Of a stretch of 64,000 nt of DNA, positions 54,643 to 63,600 are shown one piece after another. The notes below the pieces were generated by a model. That model was not told where the DNA came from. It worked only from the letters and a program-made list of their open reading frames with translations, and ran no database searches. Numbering within the stretch: the first letter of the stretch is position 1; each line of letters begins with the position of its first letter. The stretch is taken from NCBI RefSeq assembly GCF_004345615.1, contig NZ_SLWK01000006.1:1-64000 (forward strand), given 5' to 3'. The position numbers were made by a program, and so were the translations under genes. This stretch comes from Natronoflexus pectinivorans (GTDB lineage Bacteria; Bacteroidota; Bacteroidia; Bacteroidales; Marinilabiliaceae).

Positions 54643-55464
54643 CTAACGTTTAATTTCAGATGTCAAAGGGTGTCTCAATCCGTCAGCATGGGTAAATACA
54701 GCTTTAACAGATCCAATCAAAATCTTGGCCTCCACAACTATTGGAACCCGGTTTTTGTCATCGGTAACCCAGACTGTCATGTCTTCTCCGGCAGAAAATA
54801 TGGTGCCTTCAACCAGCAATGGAGAAAATTTAAGACAATTGAATCTGCGGCCATCCCTGTTTCTGGCCACCTCTTTTCCCAAATATCTAATATACAAATT
54901 ATGAATTTCTCCGTCAATAATCATGGTGATTGGAATTTTGTCGTTCTTTTTGTATTTGGAGAAATCTATATTCCGGGCTTTGTATATCATTGACAAAATA
55001 TCGAAAGTGCATTCGGGCCAATCAATAAATGAAAGTTGAAAGGGGCTGTTTTCCCTGCTTATATTGGTGCGTATCGAACGGTTATCCTCATTAAAAATGT
55101 AATGATGGGATGCTGAATAGGAGCCTTCGTTTGTAATTTGACGGTACTCAAAAGGAGTTAATTTTAAAGGATCCACATAAACTTCAAAAGTATCTCTAAC
55201 TCTGAATAGTCTGTCGTATCCTCGCTCCGTTACTCCGATGCTTTTCATAAAATAAGCGGGTTTTCCACGCCATTTTGCCTCATCCACAGTAAATGTGACT
55301 TTCCCGGCATTCAACCAGATAAACTTCCAGTTGTAATAAGCATCGTAGTAAACCTTTTCACCGGGACCAAAAGCGTTATTTTCTGTATCACAAAACCCGG
55401 TGGCTCCAAACAAAGGAACATATGCAGATAGCAGAACTACAATCAGGATTTTTCTCCAACACAT
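54643..55464 (-). CDS. DUF3108 domain-containing exported protein
   Basis: A 273-aa protein with a signal peptide (about 1-25). The body matches DUF3108: GPGEKVYYDAYYNWKFIWLNAGKVTFTV, GYDRLFRVRDTFEVYVDPLKLTPFEYRQ, FDILSMIYKARNIDF and GEDMTVWVTDDKNRVPIVVEAKILIGSVKAVF. These proteins are periplasmic beta-rich proteins of unknown function. It starts 34 bp after the Ig-like lipoprotein gene ends, so they probably form an operon. Confidence 0.9.
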   Translation of the reverse strand: MCWRKILIVVLLSAYVPLFGATGFCDTENNAFGPGEKVYYDAYYNWKFIWLNAGKVTFTVDEAKWRGKPAYFMKSIGVTERGYDRLFRVRDTFEVYVDPLKLTPFEYRQITNEGSYSASHHYIFNEDNRSIRTNISRENSPFQLSFIDWPECTFDILSMIYKARNIDFSKYKKNDKIPITMIIDGEIHNLYIRYLGKEVARNRDGRRFNCLKFSPLLVEGTIFSAGEDMTVWVTDDKNRVPIVVEAKILIGSVKAVFTHADGLRHPLTSEIKR

Positions 55465-55498
55465 ACCTCAAGCAAAAAGAGATTTTTATCACTTAACA

Positions 55499-57367
55499 TC
55501 ATCGTCGCTGTCTTTGAGAACCTGTTCTCTGACGATGTGTCTTCACAAATTCATGGATGTCAAACTCATGGGGATTCCAGGGGACATGGATGCTCCAATT
55601 GGCCCTTACATTGAGAACTTCGGGGTAATAGAATAATCTCTCAGGCTGAATTTCCTTCTCCAAATCTCCGGTATCCCATTTACCATTGCCGTTTTTATCG
55701 TCAACAATCCTCAACATATACTCCCCTGGGCGGAGATACCTGAATGCTATCCGCCCATTTCGTGGAACCGGAGCTTGGCGGATTACCCTTTCCTGTCTGT
55801 TCATTAGCTGAATTAACCATGTGGACTCAGGACTTTCTATCTCAACATAGAAAATACCGTAATCATCTTCCTTCCGAACGGAAAACTCCTGTCGAAAAGC
55901 ATTGGTTGAAACACCGTAAATATCAGTAAATGCTGCTGAGTCAGCCTCTAAAACATATCGCCCCCCGGCTTCCCTGTTAAATTCAAATACATACCTGCGA
56001 ATTCTCACCGAATCCTGACGAAGATCAAACTCCATTGCTTTTGGGATGGTGTCTACCATTTCAAACATCCGCAACCCTGTGTAATCTATATTCTTTAAAG
56101 GGGTAGGGAAACGCAGACTCAATTCTTCCAAAATGTCGAGATTGGCTTTTAACCCCTCGTGTCGCAACACCGGTGTGGGTGGTGGCTCATCATCTCCTCG
56201 TCTCCGACGACCTTGCCCTCCACCTGTCTCAAAATAGTAGAGATTGATGGTGTCCTTTTTCCATGTCACTTCTCTTAGTGAATCAAGCATGGGATATTCC
56301 AGACTTAACCTTAATGTGTCACTGTTTATCAGAGTGGTGTCCTTCAACCATAAATAGACACTATCGTGAGCAGCAGTATGCTCATATAAAAACCAATCTT
56401 CCGCCTGTCTGTTTACCAAACCGACCTTAACTGGTTCCAAAAGCGTACGGCCAAACACGAAATCGATGCGATTTCGTGCTCGTCTTTCATAATCCCTCAA
56501 ATATTGCGGGATGTTATCCTCCTGAAAAAGGAACAACTGTAAACTATCTGGGAGATATGCCTCCTGTTTTACAACTATTGCAGAATCGGATGAGATGGAG
56601 TCGATCACTTCATGATAACCGATATAAGGCACAATGATGTCTGAATAAAAGGCAATGCGCTCACCTGGTTGATCGTATCTGAAATTTCTATTGGCATCTT
56701 CCAGAGCGAATAATCTGTATTCACCGGGGGCCAGATTTTGAATGGTAAACCTGCCATCAGGATTGGTTTTGGTTACCCGGATGGGAACCAGTTTGCGAAA
56801 AGCTGAGTCGGCATGATTGCTGTGTACCATTACCAATGCACCTGAAACAGGTTCATAATTGGTGGCATCAAATAAATGACCACTGATTTTAAGGCTGTCA
56901 ATGATCTCTCCGGTTGAAAATGAGAACCGGAAATCGTGCAATATATTTCCTTCGTTATTATCCCTTACAGCATCGGCAAAGTCAAGAGTATAAGTGGTGT
57001 TAGGTTGAAGATCCTCGTTAAACTCAATCACAAGAGCATTAGCTCTTGCTGTAACGGTGGGTTGCTGATTAACCGGTGGAGATACCATTAACTTTTGAAA
57101 GATATCTGTAACCTGAATCAATTCATCAAACTCAATTCGAATATTACGTCCGGTAAAACTCAAGGAGTTCTCAGGTGGAAAAGATCTCACCATAACCGGG
57201 GGATCTTCATCGCGGGGGCCTCCAGTTGGCATTCCGGTGCTGGCACAGCCACCGGGTAAGAAAACGATTAATATAAAAACAACCAGCAAGGCGAAAGGAA
57301 CCCTGTATTTGCTTATAATTCCTGCAATTATGTTTCTGTATAAAAAATCAATCCCGTGCTTTAGCAT
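55499..57367 (-). CDS. Ig-like domain lipoprotein
   Basis: A 622-aa lipoprotein. A long N-terminal segment ends in a signal helix (about 22-38) and lipobox LPGGC (C41). The Ig-like SbsA/Big_5 domain follows (about 50-160, DPPVMVRSFPPENS, IRIEFDELIQV, NTTYTLDFADAVRDNNEGN). A carboxypeptidase-regulatory-like beta domain (about 165-240, ISGHLFDATNYEPVSGALVMVH, GEYRLFALEDANRNFRYD) and a beta-rich C-terminal half come next. Such proteins are usual in Bacteroidota, probably outer-membrane anchored and facing the periplasm. An internal proline and arginine-rich stretch (GRRRRGDDEPPPTPV) is disordered. Confidence 0.87.
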   Translation of the reverse strand: MLKHGIDFLYRNIIAGIISKYRVPFALLVVFILIVFLPGGCASTGMPTGGPRDEDPPVMVRSFPPENSLSFTGRNIRIEFDELIQVTDIFQKLMVSPPVNQQPTVTARANALVIEFNEDLQPNTTYTLDFADAVRDNNEGNILHDFRFSFSTGEIIDSLKISGHLFDATNYEPVSGALVMVHSNHADSAFRKLVPIRVTKTNPDGRFTIQNLAPGEYRLFALEDANRNFRYDQPGERIAFYSDIIVPYIGYHEVIDSISSDSAIVVKQEAYLPDSLQLFLFQEDNIPQYLRDYERRARNRIDFVFGRTLLEPVKVGLVNRQAEDWFLYEHTAAHDSVYLWLKDTTLINSDTLRLSLEYPMLDSLREVTWKKDTINLYYFETGGGQGRRRRGDDEPPPTPVLRHEGLKANLDILEELSLRFPTPLKNIDYTGLRMFEMVDTIPKAMEFDLRQDSVRIRRYVFEFNREAGGRYVLEADSAAFTDIYGVSTNAFRQEFSVRKEDDYGIFYVEIESPESTWLIQLMNRQERVIRQAPVPRNGRIAFRYLRPGEYMLRIVDDKNGNGKWDTGDLEKEIQPERLFYYPEVLNVRANWSIHVPWNPHEFDIHEFVKTHRQRTGSQRQRR

Positions 57368-57663
57368 CTGATATAACGAAAACAGTTAGTACTCATTTTA
57401 AAGAAAACGGAAACAAAATATTATCACGGCACAATATATGCTGCCAAAATATTAAGAGAGACAAAGGTATAAACTTTATTGGTATAATATTAATCTGCAA
57501 TGTTGACAAATTATTGATTCAATTGCTCCATGTATCAAAAAATAGTCGCGGCAGTAATATCAATAACTATACCGTTATTTTTTTAAGTCAAACAAATAGA
57601 AGAACCAGCTGTTTGATTACTATTGAAAAAGTAATATTTTTACGGCTGCAAAAAACATAAAAC

Positions 57664-58551
57664 ATGGAAACTCAGCAAAAAAACAATAATTCAAAAATTC
57701 TATACATCTCATTATCAGCCGCAGCGCTATTGGTAATTGTTCTTTCTGTTCTTTACTATATGCAAAACAGAGAGTTAACTGTAATTGTTGATGGATTGAC
57801 GGAAGAAAAAAACATACTGACACAGGAGTACCAGAACCTGATGTTTAACTTCGACTCCTTGCAAAGCGATAATGATACGTTGAATTACATGCTTGAAATG
57901 GAGCGTCAAAGAATTGCCAACCTGGTTGAAGAGCTGAAAACAATCCGCGCCACAAACACAGCCAAAATCCGGGAGTATCAGCGTGAGCTGACTACTTTAC
58001 GGGGAGTGCTTCGAAGTTACATCATTCAAATAGACTCACTCAACACCATCAATCAGGAATTAACCAGAGAAAATATTGAGCATAGGCGGCGGTATAGTGA
58101 AATTCAAACCTCGGTCAGACAATTGGAAGCTACCAGAGCAAACCTCGAACAAAAAGTGACCATTGCAAGCAGGCTTGATGTCATTAACATGATGGCCGAA
58201 GGATTAAACCCCAGTGGTAGATCAACAAACCGAAGTTCGAGAGCCAATAGGATTAAAGTGTGCTTTACGATATTGCGAAATGTGACTGCACCCGTTGGGA
58301 TGAAAGAGATATACCTTCGGATTGAGAGGCCGGACGGACAGCTTCTGATGCATTCCAGAGATGATGTTTTCACTCATGAAAACACACAGATTAATTTCTC
58401 AGCCAAAAGAGCAGTTGAGTATGGCGGGGAAGAACTTGATGTGTGCATTTTTTACAATGCCGATGTAGGTGAATTAACAAGTGGCGAATATACTGCCGAC
58501 ATTTTTGCCGATGGGTTTCACATCGGATCTCATACGTTTTCATTAAGGTAA
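57664..58551 (+). CDS. Coiled-coil membrane protein of unknown function
   Basis: A 295-aa protein with a short cytoplasmic N-terminus, one transmembrane helix (about 12-33) and a long coiled coil (about 45-180, rich in Leu, Glu and Gln). A C-terminal beta domain follows (about 195-295, RIKVCFTILRNVTAPVGMKEIYLRIERPDGQLL, YTADIFADGFHIGSHTFSLR). It resembles proteins seen across Bacteroidota, but I cannot name the family. The 296 bp upstream (57368-57663) is AT-rich and lies between divergent promoters. A role at the cell envelope is inferred from topology. Confidence 0.78.
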   Translation: METQQKNNNSKILYISLSAAALLVIVLSVLYYMQNRELTVIVDGLTEEKNILTQEYQNLMFNFDSLQSDNDTLNYMLEMERQRIANLVEELKTIRATNTAKIREYQRELTTLRGVLRSYIIQIDSLNTINQELTRENIEHRRRYSEIQTSVRQLEATRANLEQKVTIASRLDVINMMAEGLNPSGRSTNRSSRANRIKVCFTILRNVTAPVGMKEIYLRIERPDGQLLMHSRDDVFTHENTQINFSAKRAVEYGGEELDVCIFYNADVGELTSGEYTADIFADGFHIGSHTFSLR

Positions 58552-58659
58552 TACAGTAACCTGTCTTTATTTGTATTCAAACCTATTTTTATTTAATAAA
58601 ATTCTTTTTTTATCGGACATCAGTGAATAGTATTAAATAAGTTTGATATTTCCGAGTAG

Positions 58660-60525
58660 CTAATTCACCATAAACGGCAGGCTGAATCTTACGCGATGTC
58701 CGGCTTCCCGGCCACCAACAGTCCTGACCTCTGTGTGAAGCGGTCCGAGGTGATTTAATAATCGGTGCATTTTATACCCGGAGGATTTATGGTGAACCAT
58801 GGAAATTCCAAGATTTCTGTGCCGTTCTTCCAGAATAGCACTCTCTGCTGAAGAATTCAGATTGTTTTCAATGATGACATCCAGCACATTTCCTCTTCTC
58901 ATAAATGCAAAATTCAAAGTTGGTTTTGTTTCTGCACAGTCAGAGTTTACAAATGCATGTTCAATAAAGGATTGAGTGAGCATGCTCGGTACCATCACCT
59001 GATCGGCATTATGAATTACATTGGACTCGATGTTGCATTCAATATCGCAGTTGTAGCGCTCCTTCTGAAAATCAAGAAAGCTTCTTAGAAATTCAATCTC
59101 TTTTCGTAAAGAGATGAATTGCTGGCAGGAATTTTCCATCATGATCTGCATCATGTTTGAGAAGCCATCTAGCTGGGATACAGCGTTTTGATTATCCCCC
59201 TTAATCATCTCATCCCTGATGGAATTGAGGTAATCGATAACAGCAGTGGCATTAAACTTCTCCTTCAAAAGCTTACTCCTCACTTTTTCATACTCATTCT
59301 GGCTTCTGATGATGCGACGTCTGTATGTTGCTATGATAAAAGCAAGGAAAGCCAATACACCTACAAACACAAACAATCCGAAGAGAATCCGTTCCCTTAA
59401 CTGTGCTCTCTGCAGCATTCTGTCTCTTTCAATAATCCTGTGCTCAAGTTCTTTGTCTAACACCCCTCCGGCAAAGGCAGGATTTTCTTTTAGTAATTGG
59501 TCTCGAGATTTTATGTAATTTTCATAGGCAGCTAATGCCTTTTCCCAATTTCCGGCATTTTTATGGGTGGTATAAAGTGAAAATTTCGAATCGATGTAAA
59601 CATCGTTAAGATTATAGGTTGTTGCTATATTCAAGGCCTTTCTGTGAAGGAAAATGGCATGTTGATGGTCGTTTCTTTTGGCATAAGTGTCTGCAAGAAG
59701 GGAGTAGGCTCTTGCTTCTCCAATGCGGTCTACTCTTGCTTTAAGAATAACCAGAGCTCTTTCAAGATAAATGACTGCCTCATTGTAACTTCCCTCTCTG
59801 GTTTTCAAACTACCAATATTACATAGAACTATGGATTCTTCATGTTCCATTCCAAGTTTCCTGTATGTTGACAGGGCATTTAAATAATTCTGCGAAGCTT
59901 CATCATACTTTTGAGTTCGGGCAAAAATGGTAGCCAGATTATTATATGTAGCAGCAATTCTGATATCGTTTCTTTCTTGCAGGAAAACATCCAGTGCTTT
60001 TTGATGAAACTCCAGAGCCTTGTCGTAGTTTTCGCCTGCTGAAAAAACATTTGCCATGTTTTGATAGGTTTCTGCTATCGCAGTTTGATCACCCATGTCC
60101 AGTTCCAGTGCCAACGCTTTGGAATAGGCATCGAGCGAGTTGTCATATTCTCCGATGAAAGAATACACCAGCCCAAGATTGTTGTAGGTAATTGCCAATC
60201 TTCCTGTTTCGTTCAGGGAGTCAAAATATCTGATTGCTGCACTGTAATTCTCTATGGCTTCATTCCATGCGGCTTCAGAATAATTTAGCTCTGCTTTAAA
60301 GTAGTAGGCCATCCCCAACAAAAGATCTGCATCAAAGCCTCCCAGCCGTTTAAATTCACTGATTAATTCTCTTGTGTTACCTGTTTGATGCTCAATGGAT
60401 TCATAAATTCTGGATTGAAGATCATCATACGATCCTTTTTGGATTCCTAATGTACCAGCAATTCCCCAAAAAGGGAAGAGTGCTGTCATAAGAAAAATGC
60501 AGATGGTTATTGAAAGAATTTTCAT
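58660..60525 (-). CDS. TPR protein with degenerate LytS-like kinase domain
   Basis: A 621-aa protein from this start (MKILSITICIFLMTALFPF is a signal peptide; an ATG 17 codons upstream gives a poor N-terminus). At least six TPR repeats span about 55-370 (AITYNNLGLVYSFIGEYDNSLDAYSKALAL and similar). A transmembrane helix (about 383-403) is followed by a His_kinase-like region. In place of the NPHF motif it has FNATAVIDYLNSI, with threonine where the phospho-accepting His should be; the N-box reads IEHAF instead of VENA, and the glycine-rich lid is missing. It probably cannot phosphorylate itself. No response regulator is adjacent. It may sense through TPRs and bind partner proteins. Confidence 0.87.
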   Translation of the reverse strand: MKILSITICIFLMTALFPFWGIAGTLGIQKGSYDDLQSRIYESIEHQTGNTRELISEFKRLGGFDADLLLGMAYYFKAELNYSEAAWNEAIENYSAAIRYFDSLNETGRLAITYNNLGLVYSFIGEYDNSLDAYSKALALELDMGDQTAIAETYQNMANVFSAGENYDKALEFHQKALDVFLQERNDIRIAATYNNLATIFARTQKYDEASQNYLNALSTYRKLGMEHEESIVLCNIGSLKTREGSYNEAVIYLERALVILKARVDRIGEARAYSLLADTYAKRNDHQHAIFLHRKALNIATTYNLNDVYIDSKFSLYTTHKNAGNWEKALAAYENYIKSRDQLLKENPAFAGGVLDKELEHRIIERDRMLQRAQLRERILFGLFVFVGVLAFLAFIIATYRRRIIRSQNEYEKVRSKLLKEKFNATAVIDYLNSIRDEMIKGDNQNAVSQLDGFSNMMQIMMENSCQQFISLRKEIEFLRSFLDFQKERYNCDIECNIESNVIHNADQVMVPSMLTQSFIEHAFVNSDCAETKPTLNFAFMRRGNVLDVIIENNLNSSAESAILEERHRNLGISMVHHKSSGYKMHRLLNHLGPLHTEVRTVGGREAGHRVRFSLPFMVN

Positions 60526-60576
60526 ATACTCTAACTTGCTATTCAATGGCTCCCTAGGCCTCGGGACGAGTTTCAT

Positions 60577-60877
60577 ATTATTCTGGGTATCTGGTGATGA
60601 AGAGACAAAAATAGTTAAATTATATTCAAATAACCATTGTTTTTAAATGATGAGATAACAGATTGTCAATTTGAACTCTGAAAGATTTAATAAACGCCAG
60701 ATAGGGAAAGAATAAAACCACAAAGATCACGGTGATTACGCAGAGCACACAATGACCTGCATGACAGCGCATTAAATCTTTGTGAGCTTTGTAAATACTT
60801 CGTGAACTTTGTGGTTAAATCCTCTTCTAAAACCGCCTTTTTGTTCAGATCATAAAAAATCAATTGTTGGCAAATCC
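60577..60877. other. Intergenic region with inverted repeat
   Basis: 301 bp between two minus-strand genes. AACCACAAAG (60716-60725) and CTTTGTGGTT (60807-60816) form perfect 10-bp inverted ends of a 101-bp element, with similarity continuing inward (ATCACGGTG and, on the opposite strand, TTCACGAAG). I see no gene, and no T-run terminator for the GH3 gene. Confidence 0.65.
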
Positions 60878-63187
60878 TTATTCAATGAAGCTAATGGTTT
60901 CAACAAGATCAGAAATCATCACATCAAAATATCCTGCTTCATTCACTCTATCATTGCGAGCGTTTATGAAACTAATATCTTGCGGTGTTAATGTAAAGGT
61001 TACCATTTTTTCTTCTCCCGGCTCAAGAGTGATTTTGTCAAATCGTCTTAAGCGTTGTACATCAGGAGTGATGGAGGCATAATGAAGCGAGGTAAACAGC
61101 TTAACCACCTCTTTTCCTTGACGGTCACCTGTGTTTTTAACATTTACAGAAATTTCTATGGATTCATTTGCTGTGAGTTGATCACTGCTGACTTTCAGAT
61201 GACTATACTCAAAGGTTGTGTAGCTCAAACCAAATCCAAAAGGATATTGAATGGCAAAATCTGATTCATAATCATATACACCTTCCATTCTGGCTTGATT
61301 TTCAGATGGCTTATGATCATATGTAACCAAAGTATTAACATACATTGGATAGGTAAATGGTAGTTTTCCGTTTGGGTTATAGTCGCCAAAGATAACATCT
61401 GCAATCGCCAACCCTCCAAAATTACCAGGCAAGTATGCATTCACTACAGCGCTCATGAGTGGTTCAATTTCACGGATAATCCGTGGACGTCCCTGATTCA
61501 GAACCAAAATCATAGGTTTTCCTGTTCTAGCCAGAGCCTTTGCCAGGTCAATTTGGTTTTGAGACAAAGTAAGATCATGTAAATCACCCGGTTTTTCGGT
61601 ATAGCTGTTCTCACCAAGAACAATTACAATGTAATCCACATTGGCAGCTGCTCTTACAGCTCCGGGAATATCAAAGGCCTCGTCAACCCAGTAAGCAGCA
61701 TCATTGTCATACCTCACACCTTCTCTAAACATAACATTTCCAGCTCCAACTTTGCCTCTGATGGCATCCAGAATGGTTGAGTAGTCTTGTGCAAACTCAT
61801 CAACTTTCTCTCCCTGCCAGCTGTAAGTCCATCCGCCATTCAATGCTCTCATCGAGTTGGAATTAGGTCCCGTTACCAGAATGCGGCTGTTTTTTGATAG
61901 GGGAAGGATGTTGTTCTCATTTTTTAAAAGAGTGATTGACTCTTGTGCTGTCTCTAAAGCCACTGATTCAAACTCCTCACTTCCAAACAGCGGGTAGTCT
62001 TCGTAATGAGTTACGGGTGTGTCAAACAAACCTAATTTAAACTTGGTATTTAAAATTCTGCGAACTGCATCATCAATTCTGGACATTGGAACCTCTCCTT
62101 CTTTTACCAGTTCAACCAGATAATCGCAGAAATCAAGATTGTAAGGAATCATGGACATATCAATACCCGCATTGATGGCCAGTTTGACGGCTTCTTTTTG
62201 TGATGCAGCCACCCTGTCTCTGTTGTGAAGATTTTCAATGTCGGCCCAATCTGTCAAAAGCAGACCGGTAAAACCCAATTCTTCTTTTAGCAGTTCTGTC
62301 AGCAGTTCATATGATGCATGCACAGGCACACCATTGATCAATCCGGAATTAACCATGATGGTTTGTACCCCTGCTTTTACTGCAGCTTCGAAAGGGGGAA
62401 GGTGGCGCTCTCTGAGTTCAATCTCAGGAATCAAGGCAGGCGTTCTGTCTTTTCCGGAAAGAGGAGTTCCGTAACCCAGAAAATGTTTGGGGCATGAAGC
62501 AACACGGTAGGGACTGCTGATGTCATCCCCCTCGTAGCCCTTTATCATCTCCAGTCCAAGAACTTTTGTATGATATACATCTTCGCCAAAAGTTTCCCAG
62601 AGCCTTGCAAATCTGGGGTCACGTCCCATATCCAGCACAGGTGAAAAATTCCATGGTATGGAAGAAGCCCGCGTTTCATATGCAGTGATTTCAGCAGCTT
62701 TACGAACCAAATCTCGGTTAAAGGTAGCACCTTGACCAATTTGCTGCGGGAAAAAAGTTGCACCAGCGGTGTATGTTGTTCCATGAATGGCGTCAATACC
62801 ATATAAAACAGGAATCCCCAGGCGGGTCTCATTCATGGCAACATCCTGAATCTGGCTGATTACTGTATGCCATTTCTCTACAGTTCTGGCTCGATTGTTG
62901 GCCGTATTCAGAATTGAACCTACACCATAATCCACTACGGCTCGGCGAACAAGGTCCATATCCAGAACCAGCGGTTCATCGGAAACCATTTCGTTTTCTC
63001 CTTTGGTGATGACATCCAGGGTAATTTGTGCCATCTGACCAACTTTTTCTTCAAGGGTCATTTGAGCCAACAATGCTTCCACTTCAGGAATTCTCTCAAC
63101 CGTGGCAGCAGCGTCATCTGTTTTTTCTGAGGCACAACCAAAGATAAAAAGCAGTACCGACATGCCAATAAGCAGTGATTTTTTCAT
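60878..63187 (-). CDS. Glycoside hydrolase family 3 lipoprotein, beta-glucosidase-like
   Basis: A 769-aa exported glycosidase. The start is placed at 63187 because MKKSLLIGMSVLLFIFGCASE is a clear lipoprotein signal with lipobox FGC; the upstream extension of 56 residues is implausible. Domain order is GH3 barrel (about 30-365, with GIDAIHGTTY, FSPVLDMGRDPRFARLWETFGED, and nucleophile D313 in LLLTDWADIENLHN), GH3 C-terminal sandwich (about 405-620, RILVTGPNSNSMRALNGGW, VIVLGENSYTEKPGDLHDL) and a fibronectin-III-like domain (about 680-760, NTGDRQGKEVVKLFTS). It likely removes glucose or xylose from oligosaccharides in the periplasm or at the surface. A close paralogue lies just upstream. Confidence 0.93.
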   Translation of the reverse strand: MKKSLLIGMSVLLFIFGCASEKTDDAAATVERIPEVEALLAQMTLEEKVGQMAQITLDVITKGENEMVSDEPLVLDMDLVRRAVVDYGVGSILNTANNRARTVEKWHTVISQIQDVAMNETRLGIPVLYGIDAIHGTTYTAGATFFPQQIGQGATFNRDLVRKAAEITAYETRASSIPWNFSPVLDMGRDPRFARLWETFGEDVYHTKVLGLEMIKGYEGDDISSPYRVASCPKHFLGYGTPLSGKDRTPALIPEIELRERHLPPFEAAVKAGVQTIMVNSGLINGVPVHASYELLTELLKEELGFTGLLLTDWADIENLHNRDRVAASQKEAVKLAINAGIDMSMIPYNLDFCDYLVELVKEGEVPMSRIDDAVRRILNTKFKLGLFDTPVTHYEDYPLFGSEEFESVALETAQESITLLKNENNILPLSKNSRILVTGPNSNSMRALNGGWTYSWQGEKVDEFAQDYSTILDAIRGKVGAGNVMFREGVRYDNDAAYWVDEAFDIPGAVRAAANVDYIVIVLGENSYTEKPGDLHDLTLSQNQIDLAKALARTGKPMILVLNQGRPRIIREIEPLMSAVVNAYLPGNFGGLAIADVIFGDYNPNGKLPFTYPMYVNTLVTYDHKPSENQARMEGVYDYESDFAIQYPFGFGLSYTTFEYSHLKVSSDQLTANESIEISVNVKNTGDRQGKEVVKLFTSLHYASITPDVQRLRRFDKITLEPGEEKMVTFTLTPQDISFINARNDRVNEAGYFDVMISDLVETISFIE

Positions 63188-63600
63188 TTCTTCAATTTTT
63201 AGAATTGTTATAGAATATTGCGATTTAGCAGAACATTCACGATGGGTATCTTTGTTTTGCGTAATTTCAATCAGGTTAAAATCCCATAAGTCAAAATTAT
63301 TGTATTCAATCCGTTTATGTATTATGAAACACCTCATATTAACCTCATATTTCATAATTGAATTGGCTCACAAAATACTCACATCAAAAAACTGATAAAA
63401 ACAATAAAGTGCAGAGATGGAGGGTGATAACATCGATATCGACATTTATATAACATATAAAAACATTCTCGTATTGATGTTTTTTAACGCATAATTATTG
63501 TTTTAGAACTGACTTTATTTTAGCAAAAAAAAGGTGTCCGAACGGACACCCTTTTTCTCTTTCTTGTAGTTTTTTATTGAATTCGATATTATATTAAGAT
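63188..63600. other. Intergenic region upstream of GH3 gene
   Basis: 413 bp between the two GH3 paralogues. It is AT-rich, holds the terminator of the upstream GH3 gene (63526-63555) and presumably the promoter of the downstream one. I see no further gene. Confidence 0.6.
63526..63555 (-). terminator. Terminator of the second GH3 gene
   Basis: A near-perfect stem of GGTGTCCG and CGGACACC with a 2-nt loop, A-rich on the left and T-rich on the right, so it works best on the minus strand, about 46 bp after that gene's stop. Confidence 0.85.
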
